The notes below the pieces were generated by a model that was given only the letters and a program-made list of their open reading frames with translations, was not told the origin of the DNA and did not search any database. Made by a program: the position numbers and the translations under genes. Of a DNA stretch of 64,000 bases, positions 16,764 through 25,413 are shown piece by piece. Origin of the DNA: CAVZCK01 sp963798805 (GTDB taxonomy: Bacteria; Pseudomonadota; Alphaproteobacteria; Rhizobiales; Rhodomicrobiaceae); assembly GCA_963798805.1 (NCBI GenBank), contig CAWCVC010000010.1, forward strand, positions 1,178,001 through 1,242,000, read 5' to 3'. How positions within the stretch are numbered: the stretch's first letter is position 1; every line of letters begins with the position of its first letter.

Positions 16764-17645
16764 ATGCAGTCCTGCTATCTGCCCTTCCATCCCTCGCCGA
16801 AAAAGCCCGATATTGCCATGCCCTCCGGCGCCTGCGACGCCCATTGCCATGTTTTTGGCCCGGCCGCCCGCTTCCCCCTCGCGCCGGAGCGCACCTACAC
16901 GCCCGTCGATGCGCCGAAGGAAGTGCTGTTCGCGCTGCATGAAAGGCTCGGCATCGACCGCTGCGTCCTGGTCCAGGCGAGCTGCCATGGCAAGGACAAT
17001 AGCGCTGTGCTGGACGCCATCGCAGCCTCGGCGGGCCGCTGCCGGGGCGTGGCGATGGTGAAGGCCGACATCGGCGAGGACGCGCTTGCCGCGCTGCATG
17101 AGGGCGGCATACGCGGCGTGCGCTTCAACTTCGTCACGCATCTGGGCGAGGACGCCGATCTCGATGCGGTGCGGCTGATCGCGGAGAAGATCAAGCCGCT
17201 CGGCTGGCACGCTGTGGTACATTTCGACGCCGACCGGCTGGAAACGCTGGCGCCGGTCCTGAAGAGCCTGCCGCTGACGATGGTCATCGATCATATGGGC
17301 CGCGTGGATGCGAGCCTCGGCCTCGACCAGCCGGCCTTCAGGATGCTGCTTGAGCTGATGAAAGATGAGCGCTTCTGGGTCAAGGTTTGCGGCTCGGAGC
17401 GCATCTCACGCGCCGGCCCGCCTTTCCGCGACGCGGTGCCGTTCGCGCGCGCCCTGGTCGAGCGCTTCCCGGACCGCGTGCTCTGGGGAACGGACTGGCC
17501 GCATCCGAATATCAAGCGGCATATGCCGGATGACGGCGCGCTGGTCGATCTTCTAGCCGAGATCGCGCCAGACCACGACCATCTGTGCAAGCTGCTGGTT
17601 ACGAATCCGCAGCGTCTCTATTGGCCTGAACAGACGAAAGCATAG
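16764..17645 (+). CDS. Amidohydrolase, 2-pyrone-4,6-dicarboxylate lactonase-like
   Basis: Cytoplasmic TIM-barrel hydrolase of 293 residues from the ATG at 16764 (open frame from 16683). The N-terminal metal motif CDAHCHVFGP, the strand-4 His in HAVVHFDADRL, VIDHMGR, and the C-terminal metal/catalytic Asp in LWGTDWPHPNI all fit the amidohydrolase-2 family, closest in pattern to LigI, which opens 2-pyrone-4,6-dicarboxylate in protocatechuate 4,5-cleavage. No other lig gene is present, so the substrate is inferred only from overall similarity. Related ring-cleavage lactones are possible substrates. Confidence 0.85.
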   Translation: MQSCYLPFHPSPKKPDIAMPSGACDAHCHVFGPAARFPLAPERTYTPVDAPKEVLFALHERLGIDRCVLVQASCHGKDNSAVLDAIAASAGRCRGVAMVKADIGEDALAALHEGGIRGVRFNFVTHLGEDADLDAVRLIAEKIKPLGWHAVVHFDADRLETLAPVLKSLPLTMVIDHMGRVDASLGLDQPAFRMLLELMKDERFWVKVCGSERISRAGPPFRDAVPFARALVERFPDRVLWGTDWPHPNIKRHMPDDGALVDLLAEIAPDHDHLCKLLVTNPQRLYWPEQTKA

Positions 17646-17657
17646 GCAGAGCGGTGC

Positions 17658-17810
17658 TCCTATACCAGCATTGAGGATCGCCAGATCGATGGGGCCGGCA
17701 TCGGTCTCGACGTCGGCGACCGTCTTCTCCACGGCTGCTGCGTCGGTCACGTCGAGCGGATAGACGTCGATGGAAATATGGTCACGCACGAGCGCCTGGA
17801 GCTTCGATGC
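17658..17810 (-). pseudogene. Fragment of a short-chain dehydrogenase/reductase
   Basis: About 51 codons keep the part of a Rossmann fold from beta-3 to beta-4: an Asp in YPLDVTDAAAV and the motif LAILNAGIG, equivalent to the NNAG motif of the family. The glycine-rich nucleotide motif and the YxxxK catalytic region are missing on both sides, so it cannot be functional. It sits between the LigI-like gene and chrR. Confidence 0.7.
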
Positions 17811-17811
17811 T

Positions 17812-18471
17812 CTAATACCCCAGGATCGGCCGCAGCAGCCTTGCATATAGCCGAGTATAGTGGGGCGGCGCTTCACTGGCGACAATGCAGATGCACTCCT
17901 CATCGGCGGTGGAGGCGGGCCGATGATCCATGCCCTCATTCATCTCGGTGACGTCGCCCCTGAAATAATCGCCGGTATAGTCGCTGTAGGTGCCGGCCAG
18001 CACCATCGTCAACTCCGTGCCGCGATGGGAGTGCTCCAGGAGCTTCAGATGCGGCGGCACTTTCAAGAGCCTGATCAGACCGGCCCCTGTGGGCAGCTTC
18101 ACCCAATATTGCTTGATGCCTTTCGGCAGCGACTTCCACGGAATTTCGGCGAGAGTCATACCGAGGTAGCGCGCCAGAGGCTCCGGCAGGATCGAATCGC
18201 CTACCGGCTTGGTGCTCCGCTCCGGCTCACCGGGCGCGGTCAGCTCGCCCGATATGATCTCCTCCGCGCCTTTCTCCAGCCCGTCGCCGCCGGACTCTTG
18301 CGGCATTGCGTCGAGCATCAGCCCGCCCAGCATTTCGAGCCGGCGCACGTCCTCGGCGCATTTCGGGCACATGGACAGATGGCAGGCGACCACGCAGGAG
18401 AGCGCGCCGGGGAGCGTGCCAGCCGCGTAGGAGATCAGGACGGATGGATCGAGATGACTGCGGATGGTCAT
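17812..18471 (-). CDS. chrR: ChrR-type cupin anti-sigma factor
   Basis: Zinc-dependent anti-sigma factor of 219 residues that holds RpoE inactive until singlet oxygen or related stress. The N-terminal zinc-binding domain shows an early His (RSHLDP) and HLSMCPKC. The C-terminal cupin domain shows LLEHSHRGTELTMVL and the second cupin strand with the Glu in FRGDVTEMNEGMDHRP. The ATG at 18471 overlaps the rpoE stop by four bases (ATGA), so the pair is translationally coupled. In Rhodobacter the pair controls photo-oxidative defence, which fits the carotenoid genes elsewhere in the window. Confidence 0.9.
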   Translation of the reverse strand: MTIRSHLDPSVLISYAAGTLPGALSCVVACHLSMCPKCAEDVRRLEMLGGLMLDAMPQESGGDGLEKGAEEIISGELTAPGEPERSTKPVGDSILPEPLARYLGMTLAEIPWKSLPKGIKQYWVKLPTGAGLIRLLKVPPHLKLLEHSHRGTELTMVLAGTYSDYTGDYFRGDVTEMNEGMDHRPASTADEECICIVASEAPPHYTRLYARLLRPILGY

Positions 18472-19037
18472 GACTCGCCCTCCGCAGAGCATCGCAATTT
18501 GTCGAATGCGAGACGCATCCGCGACTTGACCGTCCCGAGCGGCAGCTTCAGCTTTGCGGCGATCTCGCTCTGGGTGAGACCATCGACGAAGGACAGCCGG
18601 ATGATTGCCGACTGTTCCGGCGGCAGGCATGAGAGAGCCCGCTCCATCTGCACGCGGTCCTCTTCCCGCGCCAGGAGCTCGTCGGCGCTGGACTGCACGC
18701 GCTGGAGCATTTCCAGATCGCCGGAGAAATTCTCCCAGACGATCTGCCGCCTGACGCGGTCGATCCTGAGGTTGCGGGCGATCGAATAGATCCAGGTCGA
18801 AACGCTGCCCTTCTGCCGCGCGAACATATGCGACTTCGACCAGACGGTAAGCATCGTCTCCTGGGCGATGTCTTCCGCCGTGTGGCTGTCCGCGCCCTGA
18901 CGCATCATCAGCGCCCGAACCTTGGGACCATAGGTCAGGAAAAGAGATCGGAATGCGCTCGGGTCGCGCTCCTCAGCGATTTTCTTCAAGCGATCGCCCA
19001 TCCCCGCCTGGGACATAGCCGGAAGGCCTCTACGCAT
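18468..19037 (-). CDS. rpoE: ECF sigma factor of the RpoE/ECF11 type
   Basis: RNA polymerase sigma-70 family factor of 189 residues (alternative start at 19016 gives 182). Region 2 contains DIAQETMLTVWSKS and WIYSIARNLRIDRVRR; region 4 contains LPPEQSAIIRLSFVDGLTQ and the helix-turn-helix EIAAKLKLPLGTVKSRMRL. It is cotranscribed with the anti-sigma factor chrR, overlapping it by four bases. By family it activates a small oxidative/singlet-oxygen regulon including its own operon. An inverted repeat lies about 80-105 bases upstream. Confidence 0.93.
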   Translation of the reverse strand: MRRGLPAMSQAGMGDRLKKIAEERDPSAFRSLFLTYGPKVRALMMRQGADSHTAEDIAQETMLTVWSKSHMFARQKGSVSTWIYSIARNLRIDRVRRQIVWENFSGDLEMLQRVQSSADELLAREEDRVQMERALSCLPPEQSAIIRLSFVDGLTQSEIAAKLKLPLGTVKSRMRLAFDKLRCSAEGES

Positions 19038-19116
19038 CCCACCCGAAACAAGGGTCAGAAGAATAACGTTCGAAGTCAGAAGTGGACAGCCAAATCAAGC
19101 GCAACCGTCCAATTAC

Positions 19117-19142
19117 GATCCGCATTTGCATTATTGCGGATC
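19117..19142. promoter_or_regulatory. Inverted repeat upstream of rpoE-chrR
   Basis: GATCCGCA (19117-19124) and TGCGGATC (19135-19142) are a perfect 8-base inverted repeat with a 10-base spacer. On the minus strand TGATCC at 19143-19138 matches the -35 core of RpoE-type ECF promoters in alphaproteobacteria, but no convincing -10 follows at the expected distance, so it may be an operator instead. Confidence 0.4.
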
Positions 19143-19283
19143 AATTATGACCCACCGTTGCATTGGTCTCCGGCGGTCGTCAATTTTGGACCAGCCGTAA
19201 GTAACCAGTCAAGCCCCTGTCATTATTAGCGTTTGACTGCCCAAGGAATAAGCGCCATGCGAATAATGGGTGGGACCGCAAAA

Positions 19284-19319
19284 CTGGCGGCGACGCTGTG
19301 GATAAGTCGCCGCCGCCAG
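19284..19319 (-). terminator. Terminator-like hairpin after the ABC exporter
   Basis: CTGGCGGCGAC (19284-19294) pairs with GTCGCC...CCAG (19306-19319) with a three-base bulge; read on the minus strand it is followed directly by TTTT. It lies just beyond the stop of the ABC exporter gene. Confidence 0.6.
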
Positions 19320-19330
19320 CCACATTTTCC

Positions 19331-21173
19331 TTACGCAACGCGGTCTTCCACCAGGAATCCGCCCGACTGACGCAGCCAGAGCTGGGCGTAGATGCCGCCT
19401 CGCTTCAAAAGCGTCTCATGCGTACCGTCCTCGACGATGCGTCCCTGATCCATGACGATCAGCCGGTCCATCGCCGCGATGGTAGACAGCCTGTGGGCGA
19501 TGGCGATCACGGTCTTGCCCTGCATCAGATTGTAGAGCTGCTCCTGGATCGCCGCCTCGACCTCCGAATCGAGCGCCGAGGTCGCCTCGTCCAAGAGCAG
19601 GATCGGCGCGTCCTTCAGGAGCACGCGCGCAATCGCGATCCGCTGACGCTGGCCACCCGACAGCTTCACGCCGCGCTCGCCGACATGGGCGCGATAGGCT
19701 TTGCGCCCCTTGAAGTCCTCGAGCTCCTGAATGAACTCGTGGGCGTGGGCCTGCCTGGCGGCGGCGATGACATCCGCCTCGGCCGTTTCGAGCCGGCCAT
19801 AGCGGATATTGTCGAAGACCGACCGGTGCAAGAGCGAGGTGTCCTGCGTGACGACGCCGATCTGGGCCCGCAGCGAGTTCTTGCGTAACCCCGGCGATGT
19901 CCTGTCCATCGATCAGAATCCGCCCCGCCTCCAGGTCATGGAAGCGCAGGAGCAGGTTGAACAGCGTCGACTTGCCGGCGCCCGAGCGTCCGACAAGCCC
20001 CACCTTCTCGCCCGGAGCGATCGTCAGCGACAGATCCTCGATCAGGCCGCCTTCCCGGCCGTAGTGGAAGCGGATGTGCTCATAGCGGATCGCGCCCTTC
20101 GATATGAAAAGCGCCTTCGCGTCCGGAGCATCCGAGACCTTGATCGGCTGGGAAATGCTTTCCATGCCTTCCTGGACAATGCCGACATTCTCGAAGATCG
20201 CGGTCATCACGAACATGATCCATCCGGCCATGTTGTTGATGCGGATAACGAGCGTCGTGGTCAGGGCCACCGCGCCGAGCGTCACGGCATTATGGCTCCA
20301 CAGCCATAGCGCCAGTCCGCAGGTGCTGACGATCAGGAAGCCGCTCGCGGTCGTCACCGCCATGTCGTAGAGCGAGTTCAGACGCAGCATTCGGTGGAAC
20401 TTGCGCGTATGGTCCTCGACAGCGGCGCGCGCATAGCCGTCCTCGCTCTCCGTATGCGAGAACAGCTTCACCGTCTGGATGTTGGTGTAGCTGTCCACGA
20501 TCCGGCCCATGAGCAGCGAACGCGCTTCCGACATCACCGTCGACTGCTTCTTCAGTCGAGGCACGAAATAGGCGATGAAGCCGATATACAGCACCAGCCA
20601 GATCAGCAGCGGGATGATCAGGCGCACATCCGCTTCGCTGAACAGCACCATGGCGCCGGTGGTGTAGATCAGCACGAACCACATGGCGTCGACGAGCTGA
20701 ACCATGGTCTGCCGCAGCGCCGGACCGGTCTGCATGACGCGGTTGGCGATCCGGCCGGCAAAGTCGTTCTGAAAGAACGCAAGGCTCTGGCGCAGCACAT
20801 AGCGATGCGTCTGCCAGCGGATAAGGTTGGTGAAGTTCGCACTGACCGCCTGGTTGACCGACATGATATGGAAGGCGAACACGATCGGCCGCAGGATCAG
20901 CGCCACGAACCCCATCCAGATCAGCATGGTTCCGTGCTCAGCGAAGAAGCTCTCGGGCGTTTTCGCCGCGCGCGCCAGATCGACCAGCTTGCCGAGGAAT
21001 GCGAACAGCGAGAGCTCGATCAGCCCGCCGAAAAAGCCGAAAAAGAGAATGATCGCAAAAGCGGTCCAGACCTGGCGGACATAGTACCAGAAGAACCGGA
21101 ACCAGCCGGTCGGAGGCTGCTCCAGCGCAATGGGCCGATAAAGATCGATGAAGGATTCGAACCAGGAAAACAT
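19331..21173 (-). CDS. ABC exporter (fused permease and ATPase), frameshifted
   Basis: Restored, the product would be about 614 residues: six membrane helices (about 20-340) and an ATP-binding domain with Walker A GRSGAGKSTL, signature LSGGQRQRIAIAR, Walker B ILLLDEATSALD and H-loop IAHRLST. This is the MsbA-like half-transporter layout, exporting lipid, peptide or drug substrates. The reading frame breaks near 19888: the frame from 21173 reaches GQDIAGVTQE, then the continuation SLRAQIGVVTQD is in another frame, as if one base had been inserted. All motifs remain on both sides, so an assembly indel is as likely as a mutation. Confidence 0.85.
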
Positions 21174-21431
21174 GGTTTCGCTCTTGCCGCAGAGGTTTCA
21201 GGAAACTGAAAAGGTCAGTTGCGCGGCAAAGCGAAGCAGGAAGCGTCCGCTATTGTGCCGCGCGCTAAATGAGTCGCGCGAATACTGTCATCAAGGACGC
21301 TCCGTTGGAGGTGTGTGGCCGCGGACATCGTCCTGCGGCGAGAGGCAGAAAGCTAACGCAAACTGCGCCAAAACTGTCGCAGCTTGTATCACGCTTTTGT
21401 GCATCGCGGCAACAGCCAAACCGCGCCGGTA

Positions 21432-21460
21432 CCATTGACATACCGTTGACACAACCGTTC
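21432..21460. promoter_or_regulatory. Direct repeats upstream of cysH
   Basis: CCATTGACAT (21432-21441), CCGTTGACAC (21443-21452) and a partial CCGTTC (21455-21460) recur at 11-12-base spacing, about one helix turn, 60-90 bases before the cysH start. The TTGACA cores may also act as a -35 element. The arrangement suggests a regulator site; which regulator is unknown. Confidence 0.35.
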
Positions 21461-21517
21461 TTTTTATAGAACATTGTTTGATACTGCGGTCCAGGCCTTA
21501 ACCGGAGCGGATATCCC

Positions 21518-22297
21518 ATGTCGCTGATCGAGCGAGTTACGAATGCCATAGCCGAGGATACGGATGACGGCCAGTCCGCGGATGGCTACGAACTTGGAGA
21601 TAGAATCTCCGTGCTGAATGCGTGGCTTGCCGACGCGACGCCGGAAGCGATCATTGCGTCGGCGCTGCGCAGCATCCGCCAAGGCCGCTTTGCGATCGTC
21701 TCCTCTTTCGGCACCAAGTCCGCCGTCATGCTGGCCGCGGCGGTGCGGGTCGATGCCTCTATCCCGGTGCTGTTCCTTGATACCGGCTATCACTTCCCCG
21801 AAACCCTCGCTTATCGCGATCTGTTGCAGGAGCGTCTTGGCCTGACGGATATGCGCAGCCTCAGGCCGAATGAGACCGAAGCCGCTGCGGAAGACCCGGA
21901 AGGCGATCTGTTTCAGCGCGACCCGGATGCCTGCTGCGCTCTGCGCAAGGTGAGGCCGCTCGGCCGCGCGCTCGCCGGCTTCGACGCCTGGGCGAACGGA
22001 CGCAAGCGCTACCAGGGAGTGAGCCGCGCCGCGATTCCGGTCGTCGAAATCGACGGACCGAGGCTGAAATTCAACCCGCTGGCCAGTCTCAGCCGGGCGG
22101 ACGTTGTCGGCCGCTTCCGCGCCCTTGGCCTGCCGGCGCACCCGTTGGAGAAATTCGGCTTCGCCTCGATCGGCTGCATGCCCTGCACCAGCCGCGTGCG
22201 CGAAGGCGAAAACCCGCGCGCCGGGCGTTGGCGCGGCCGGGGCAAAGTCGAATGCGGGATACATCCGGTTTCGTTCGCTTTGCCGAACGAGCGCTGA
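21518..22297 (+). CDS. cysH: Assimilatory adenylylsulfate (APS) reductase
   Basis: Cytoplasmic reductase of 259 residues converting APS to sulfite with thioredoxin electrons. It has the PP-loop-like N-terminal region (IVSSFGTKSAVML) and the paired cysteine motifs that bind a [4Fe-4S] cluster, DACCALRKV and GCMPCTSR. These cysteine pairs distinguish plant-type/bacterial APS reductases from PAPS reductases. The C-terminal catalytic Cys is in ECGIH. Neighbouring cys genes (cysDN, cysI) are absent from the window. The start at 21518 is the first ATG after the direct-repeat region. Confidence 0.93.
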   Translation: MSLIERVTNAIAEDTDDGQSADGYELGDRISVLNAWLADATPEAIIASALRSIRQGRFAIVSSFGTKSAVMLAAAVRVDASIPVLFLDTGYHFPETLAYRDLLQERLGLTDMRSLRPNETEAAAEDPEGDLFQRDPDACCALRKVRPLGRALAGFDAWANGRKRYQGVSRAAIPVVEIDGPRLKFNPLASLSRADVVGRFRALGLPAHPLEKFGFASIGCMPCTSRVREGENPRAGRWRGRGKVECGIHPVSFALPNER

Positions 22298-22316
22298 TCT
22301 CATGCAAGCTGGGGCT

Positions 22317-22943
22317 TCAGCGCTGGTTGACGCGGAGCTTGGGCTGCTGCTCGACTCCCGGCGCACATTTCAGCGCAGACATGTAGGCGATCACCGCCTT
22401 GAGTTGCGCGCCGGTCAGCACATCACCGCCGAAAGACGGCAACCCCTTCAGCATCTCCTCGTAAACATCCCGCATTGGCTGCGGCGCATGCGGCGGCCGT
22501 ACCACCTCCACATAGGCGAAGCGGTCGAGATTCTCGAGCAGGAAGGTCGTATAGGTAATGTGGCTTTTCTCGGTTTTCGGACAGAAGCCCGGGAAGACCA
22601 GCGTCTGCTCCTTGAGCTGCAGTTTGTCCTCGAGCGAGAGCGCGTAATAGGATTTCTGCAGCCAGTCGTACATTTCCAGGACGTGATAGACGAAGTTCAT
22701 CTCCTCCTTCAGAAAGGGCGCCTTCAGCCCCTTCATCACGACCTCCTGCCAGCCCTCCTGATAACCTTGCAACAAGATCTCGATTGCCCGCTCGAACTCC
22801 TTCGCTTCGAGCGGATAGAGCGCCGCCAGAATGCGCGACTGGTTGATGAGAATACGCCGTTCCACGTCGGTGAGGTTCAGCACGGCCGATCTCCAGGGAT
22901 ATGCGTCGGCGCGGAGTTTGATGACAGCGGGATTGATTCGCAA
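22317..22943 (-). CDS. YfbU family protein
   Basis: Product of 208 residues. The pattern LNLTDVERRILINQSRILAAL followed by a long helix, EEMNFVYHVLEMYDWLQKSY, LVFPGFCPKTE and PQPMRDVYEEML matches the YfbU family, whose function is not established. No membrane segment or signal peptide. It ends 19 bases from the cysH stop on the opposite strand. The start at 22943 is the first in frame; a start inside the conserved region is unlikely. Confidence 0.7.
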   Translation of the reverse strand: MRINPAVIKLRADAYPWRSAVLNLTDVERRILINQSRILAALYPLEAKEFERAIEILLQGYQEGWQEVVMKGLKAPFLKEEMNFVYHVLEMYDWLQKSYYALSLEDKLQLKEQTLVFPGFCPKTEKSHITYTTFLLENLDRFAYVEVVRPPHAPQPMRDVYEEMLKGLPSFGGDVLTGAQLKAVIAYMSALKCAPGVEQQPKLRVNQR

Positions 22944-23236
22944 TTATTGATTGTTTATCACACACAAAACTCGGATAAGTTGCAGAAGCCGGCGGCACAA
23001 TGCTTGTTCGAGGACTCGCGACTCTGCCGTCCTCAGCACCGCTCACACGCATTCGAATCAGGCTCGGGGGCCGGGCGCGCAAGGTCGCACGCGCGTCAGC
23101 TCGCCGTCTTGCCCCTGGCCCTGAATTGCGTTAGGGAAGGCAACGTTTTCGCCGGAGCTGGTGACAGGGGCGCCGGCCTTGATTTCTCGGATTCAGCCTC
23201 GATTTTGCTGATAGATCGAGCCAGCGGAGAGCTGCG

Positions 23237-23574
23237 ATGACCTATGTCGTTCTGGATGCTTGCATCAAGTGCAAATATACGGACTGCGTGGAAGTCTGCC
23301 CTGTCGATTGTTTCTATGAAGGCGAGAACATGCTGGTCATCCATCCGGATGAATGCATCGATTGCGGCGTCTGCGAACCGGAATGCCCGGTCGACGCGAT
23401 CAAGCCGGACACCGAGCCCGGTCTCGAATTCTGGGTGCAGATGAACCGCGATTATTCGGAGAAATGGCCGAATATTACGGTGAAAAAGCCGAGTCCCCCG
23501 ATGCCGACAGCTACATCGAGGAAAAGGGCAAATTCGAAAAATACTTCTCGGAGGCTCCCGGCGAGGGCGATTGA
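23237..23574 (+). CDS. fdxA: Seven-iron ferredoxin, frameshifted
   Basis: FdxA-type ferredoxin with one [3Fe-4S] and one [4Fe-4S] cluster. The cluster cysteines are present: CIKCKYTDCVEVCPVDCF and CIDCGVCEPECPVDA. The frame from 23237 is right up to NITVKK; the expected C-terminus KGKFEKYFSEAPGEGD continues in another frame ending at 23574. The break is at an A-run (23483-23487): six A rather than five would restore a product of about 113 residues, the normal family length. An assembly indel is the simplest explanation, since both parts are well conserved. Adjacent genes do not reveal its electron partner. Confidence 0.88.
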
Positions 23575-23669
23575 TGCATCGACCGTGAGTTATAGTCACG
23601 CCGAGTTGCATTGAACCGACAAAATCGCGACCGGCCGTCGGCGGAATGAGTTCAGCGGAGGCTTGCCTC

Positions 23670-24419
23670 ATGCGATTTCTTGCGATCCTCGCCGCAGCGT
23701 TTCTGATCTTTCAGACGCCGCTCCGCGCTGAGACGCCGCTTATGCTGAAAGCAGCCGACGGCGTCACAGTGTTCGGCACGGAGTACGCCACAACCGGAAA
23801 GGCCAAGGCTACCATCCTGCTCTTTCATCAGGCCGGCTCGAACGCCGCTGAATATGCCGAGATCGCGCCGCGCCTGGTTAAAGACGGTTTCGACGCCATC
23901 GCCATCGATCAGCGCTCGGGCGGCACCATGTTCGGGCGCGCGAACAAAACGGTCAAGAAGCTCGGCCACTCGGCCGATTATCTCACAGCCCTGCCCGATC
24001 TGGAGGCAGCCCTCGCCTATGCAGGCAAGAAGAAACCGGGACAGCCGATCATCATCTGGGGATCGAGCTATTCCGCCTCGCTGGTTTTCCTGCTGGCGGC
24101 AAAGCATCCAGCCGACATCGCAGCCGTGCTCGCCTTCTCACCGGGCGAATATTTCGACGGGCAGGCCAGCATCGCGGCCGCAGCCGCCAAGGTGAATGTG
24201 CCGGTCTTCGTGACCTCGGCCTCCTCCGGTGGGGAAGTCGAGGAAGCCCGCGCGATCCTGGCCGCCGTTCCCGCAGTATTCAAGGAGCAGTTCGTTCCGA
24301 AGAAGGGCGTTCACGGCTCCTCGACGCTGCTCAAGGAAAGGAATCCGGACGGTAGGGACAAGATCTGGTCGGCGGTGGAAGCCTTTCTGACCAAGGCGCT
24401 GGCCGCCTCTAAAGGCTGA
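23670..24419 (+). CDS. Exported alpha/beta hydrolase
   Basis: Product of 249 residues from the ATG at 23670, with AGCGGAGG a few bases upstream. A signal peptide (about residues 1-19, ending LRAETP) directs it to the periplasm. The fold is alpha/beta hydrolase: oxyanion region LLFHQAGSNAAEYAE, nucleophile elbow GSSYSAS (Ser), and a C-terminal His in KGVHGSSTL. Substrate unknown; dienelactone-hydrolase-like or esterase activity is likely. Confidence 0.8.
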   Translation: MRFLAILAAAFLIFQTPLRAETPLMLKAADGVTVFGTEYATTGKAKATILLFHQAGSNAAEYAEIAPRLVKDGFDAIAIDQRSGGTMFGRANKTVKKLGHSADYLTALPDLEAALAYAGKKKPGQPIIIWGSSYSASLVFLLAAKHPADIAAVLAFSPGEYFDGQASIAAAAAKVNVPVFVTSASSGGEVEEARAILAAVPAVFKEQFVPKKGVHGSSTLLKERNPDGRDKIWSAVEAFLTKALAASKG

Positions 24420-24447
24420 CCGCATTGCGGCTGCCGTGCACGTGGCC

Positions 24448-25413
24448 CTAGCCGCAGAGCTTAAAGCCATTCTCAGGCACCGGAACGTGCGGACGAGTCC
24501 ACAGCCCGCTGCGCGAGGGAATCTCCACAATCCGGCCATGCGCGTGCGACCGTGCGATGGTGGCCAGGCTGCGCGCAACGCCGTAAAGCTTGCGCGCGGC
24601 GCTGATGTGAGCCCGCTGGTCCCAGGCCGAGGCGCCATGCTCGCGCACCAGCCGGCCGATATCGCGATAGACGAAGCGCGCGACCGCGATCGCCCAGGCC
24701 GAACGGAACGGCAGCGAGGCTATCCCGTGACGCGCCGACACATAGAAACGGTCGGCAACCGCCAGCAACCGCTGCGTGACCTCATAGACCCGCTCCCGGT
24801 TTGCCGGATCGGCGACGCCTCCGTCGGGCACGCCCGCCTCGATCAGCCAGTCCTCCGGCAGATAGACTCGGCCGATCGCGGCGTCGTCCATGACATCGCG
24901 GGTAATGTTGGTCAGCTGAAAGGCAATGCCGAGATCGGAGGCGCGATCGAGCGTCGGTGCGTCCGTGGTGCCCATAATGATCGCCATCATCACGCCGACC
25001 ACACCGGCGACGTGGTAGCAATAGGCGAGCGTATCATCAAGTGTCGCATAATGGCGCCGCTCGACGTCCATGGCGAAGCCGTCGAGATGCTCCAGCAGAT
25101 AGCGCTCGGCGACGCCGCGCTCGCTCACGACGCGGTGGAGCGCGCCGAAAACCAGCTCATCCCAATCGCCGCGGACGGCGCGAATTGTTTTTTCGCGCAG
25201 CTCGGCGAGACGCTCGGCCGGCGATCCCGCGCCTGCTCCGCCCGAGGAGAAGCCCAGTTCCTGCCCGTCGATGACGTCGTCACAATGGCGGCACCAGGCA
25301 TAGAGCATATAGGCGTAGGCGCGCGTTTCCGGCTCGAAAAGCCTGGCGGCGGCGGCGAAACTCTTGGAGCCTTTTTCGATCCGCTCACGGCTGTATCTGA
25401 CGATCTCATCCAT
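24448..25413 (-). CDS. crtB: Phytoene/squalene synthase family protein
   Basis: Prenyltransferase of about 321 residues, probably 15-cis-phytoene synthase, joining two geranylgeranyl diphosphates. Both Asp-rich motifs are present, DDVID in YAWCRHCDDVIDGQ and DVMDD in QLTNITRDVMDDA, followed by the family motif GRVYLPEDWL. Its start region overlaps the 3' end of crtY, so the two form one transcript. ATG at 25413 is preferred (GCAGGT just upstream); in-frame starts at 25428 and 25434 exist. Adjacency to lycopene cyclase favours carotenoid over hopanoid synthesis. Confidence 0.9.
   Translation of the reverse strand: MDEIVRYSRERIEKGSKSFAAAARLFEPETRAYAYMLYAWCRHCDDVIDGQELGFSSGGAGAGSPAERLAELREKTIRAVRGDWDELVFGALHRVVSERGVAERYLLEHLDGFAMDVERRHYATLDDTLAYCYHVAGVVGVMMAIIMGTTDAPTLDRASDLGIAFQLTNITRDVMDDAAIGRVYLPEDWLIEAGVPDGGVADPANRERVYEVTQRLLAVADRFYVSARHGIASLPFRSAWAIAVARFVYRDIGRLVREHGASAWDQRAHISAARKLYGVARSLATIARSHAHGRIVEIPSRSGLWTRPHVPVPENGFKLCG

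Noticed and set aside
19266..19276. Shared ATGGGTGGGAC with 54481-54491 as an attachment core
   Set aside because: Eleven bases in GC-rich DNA can match by chance, and no other similarity surrounds the two sites.
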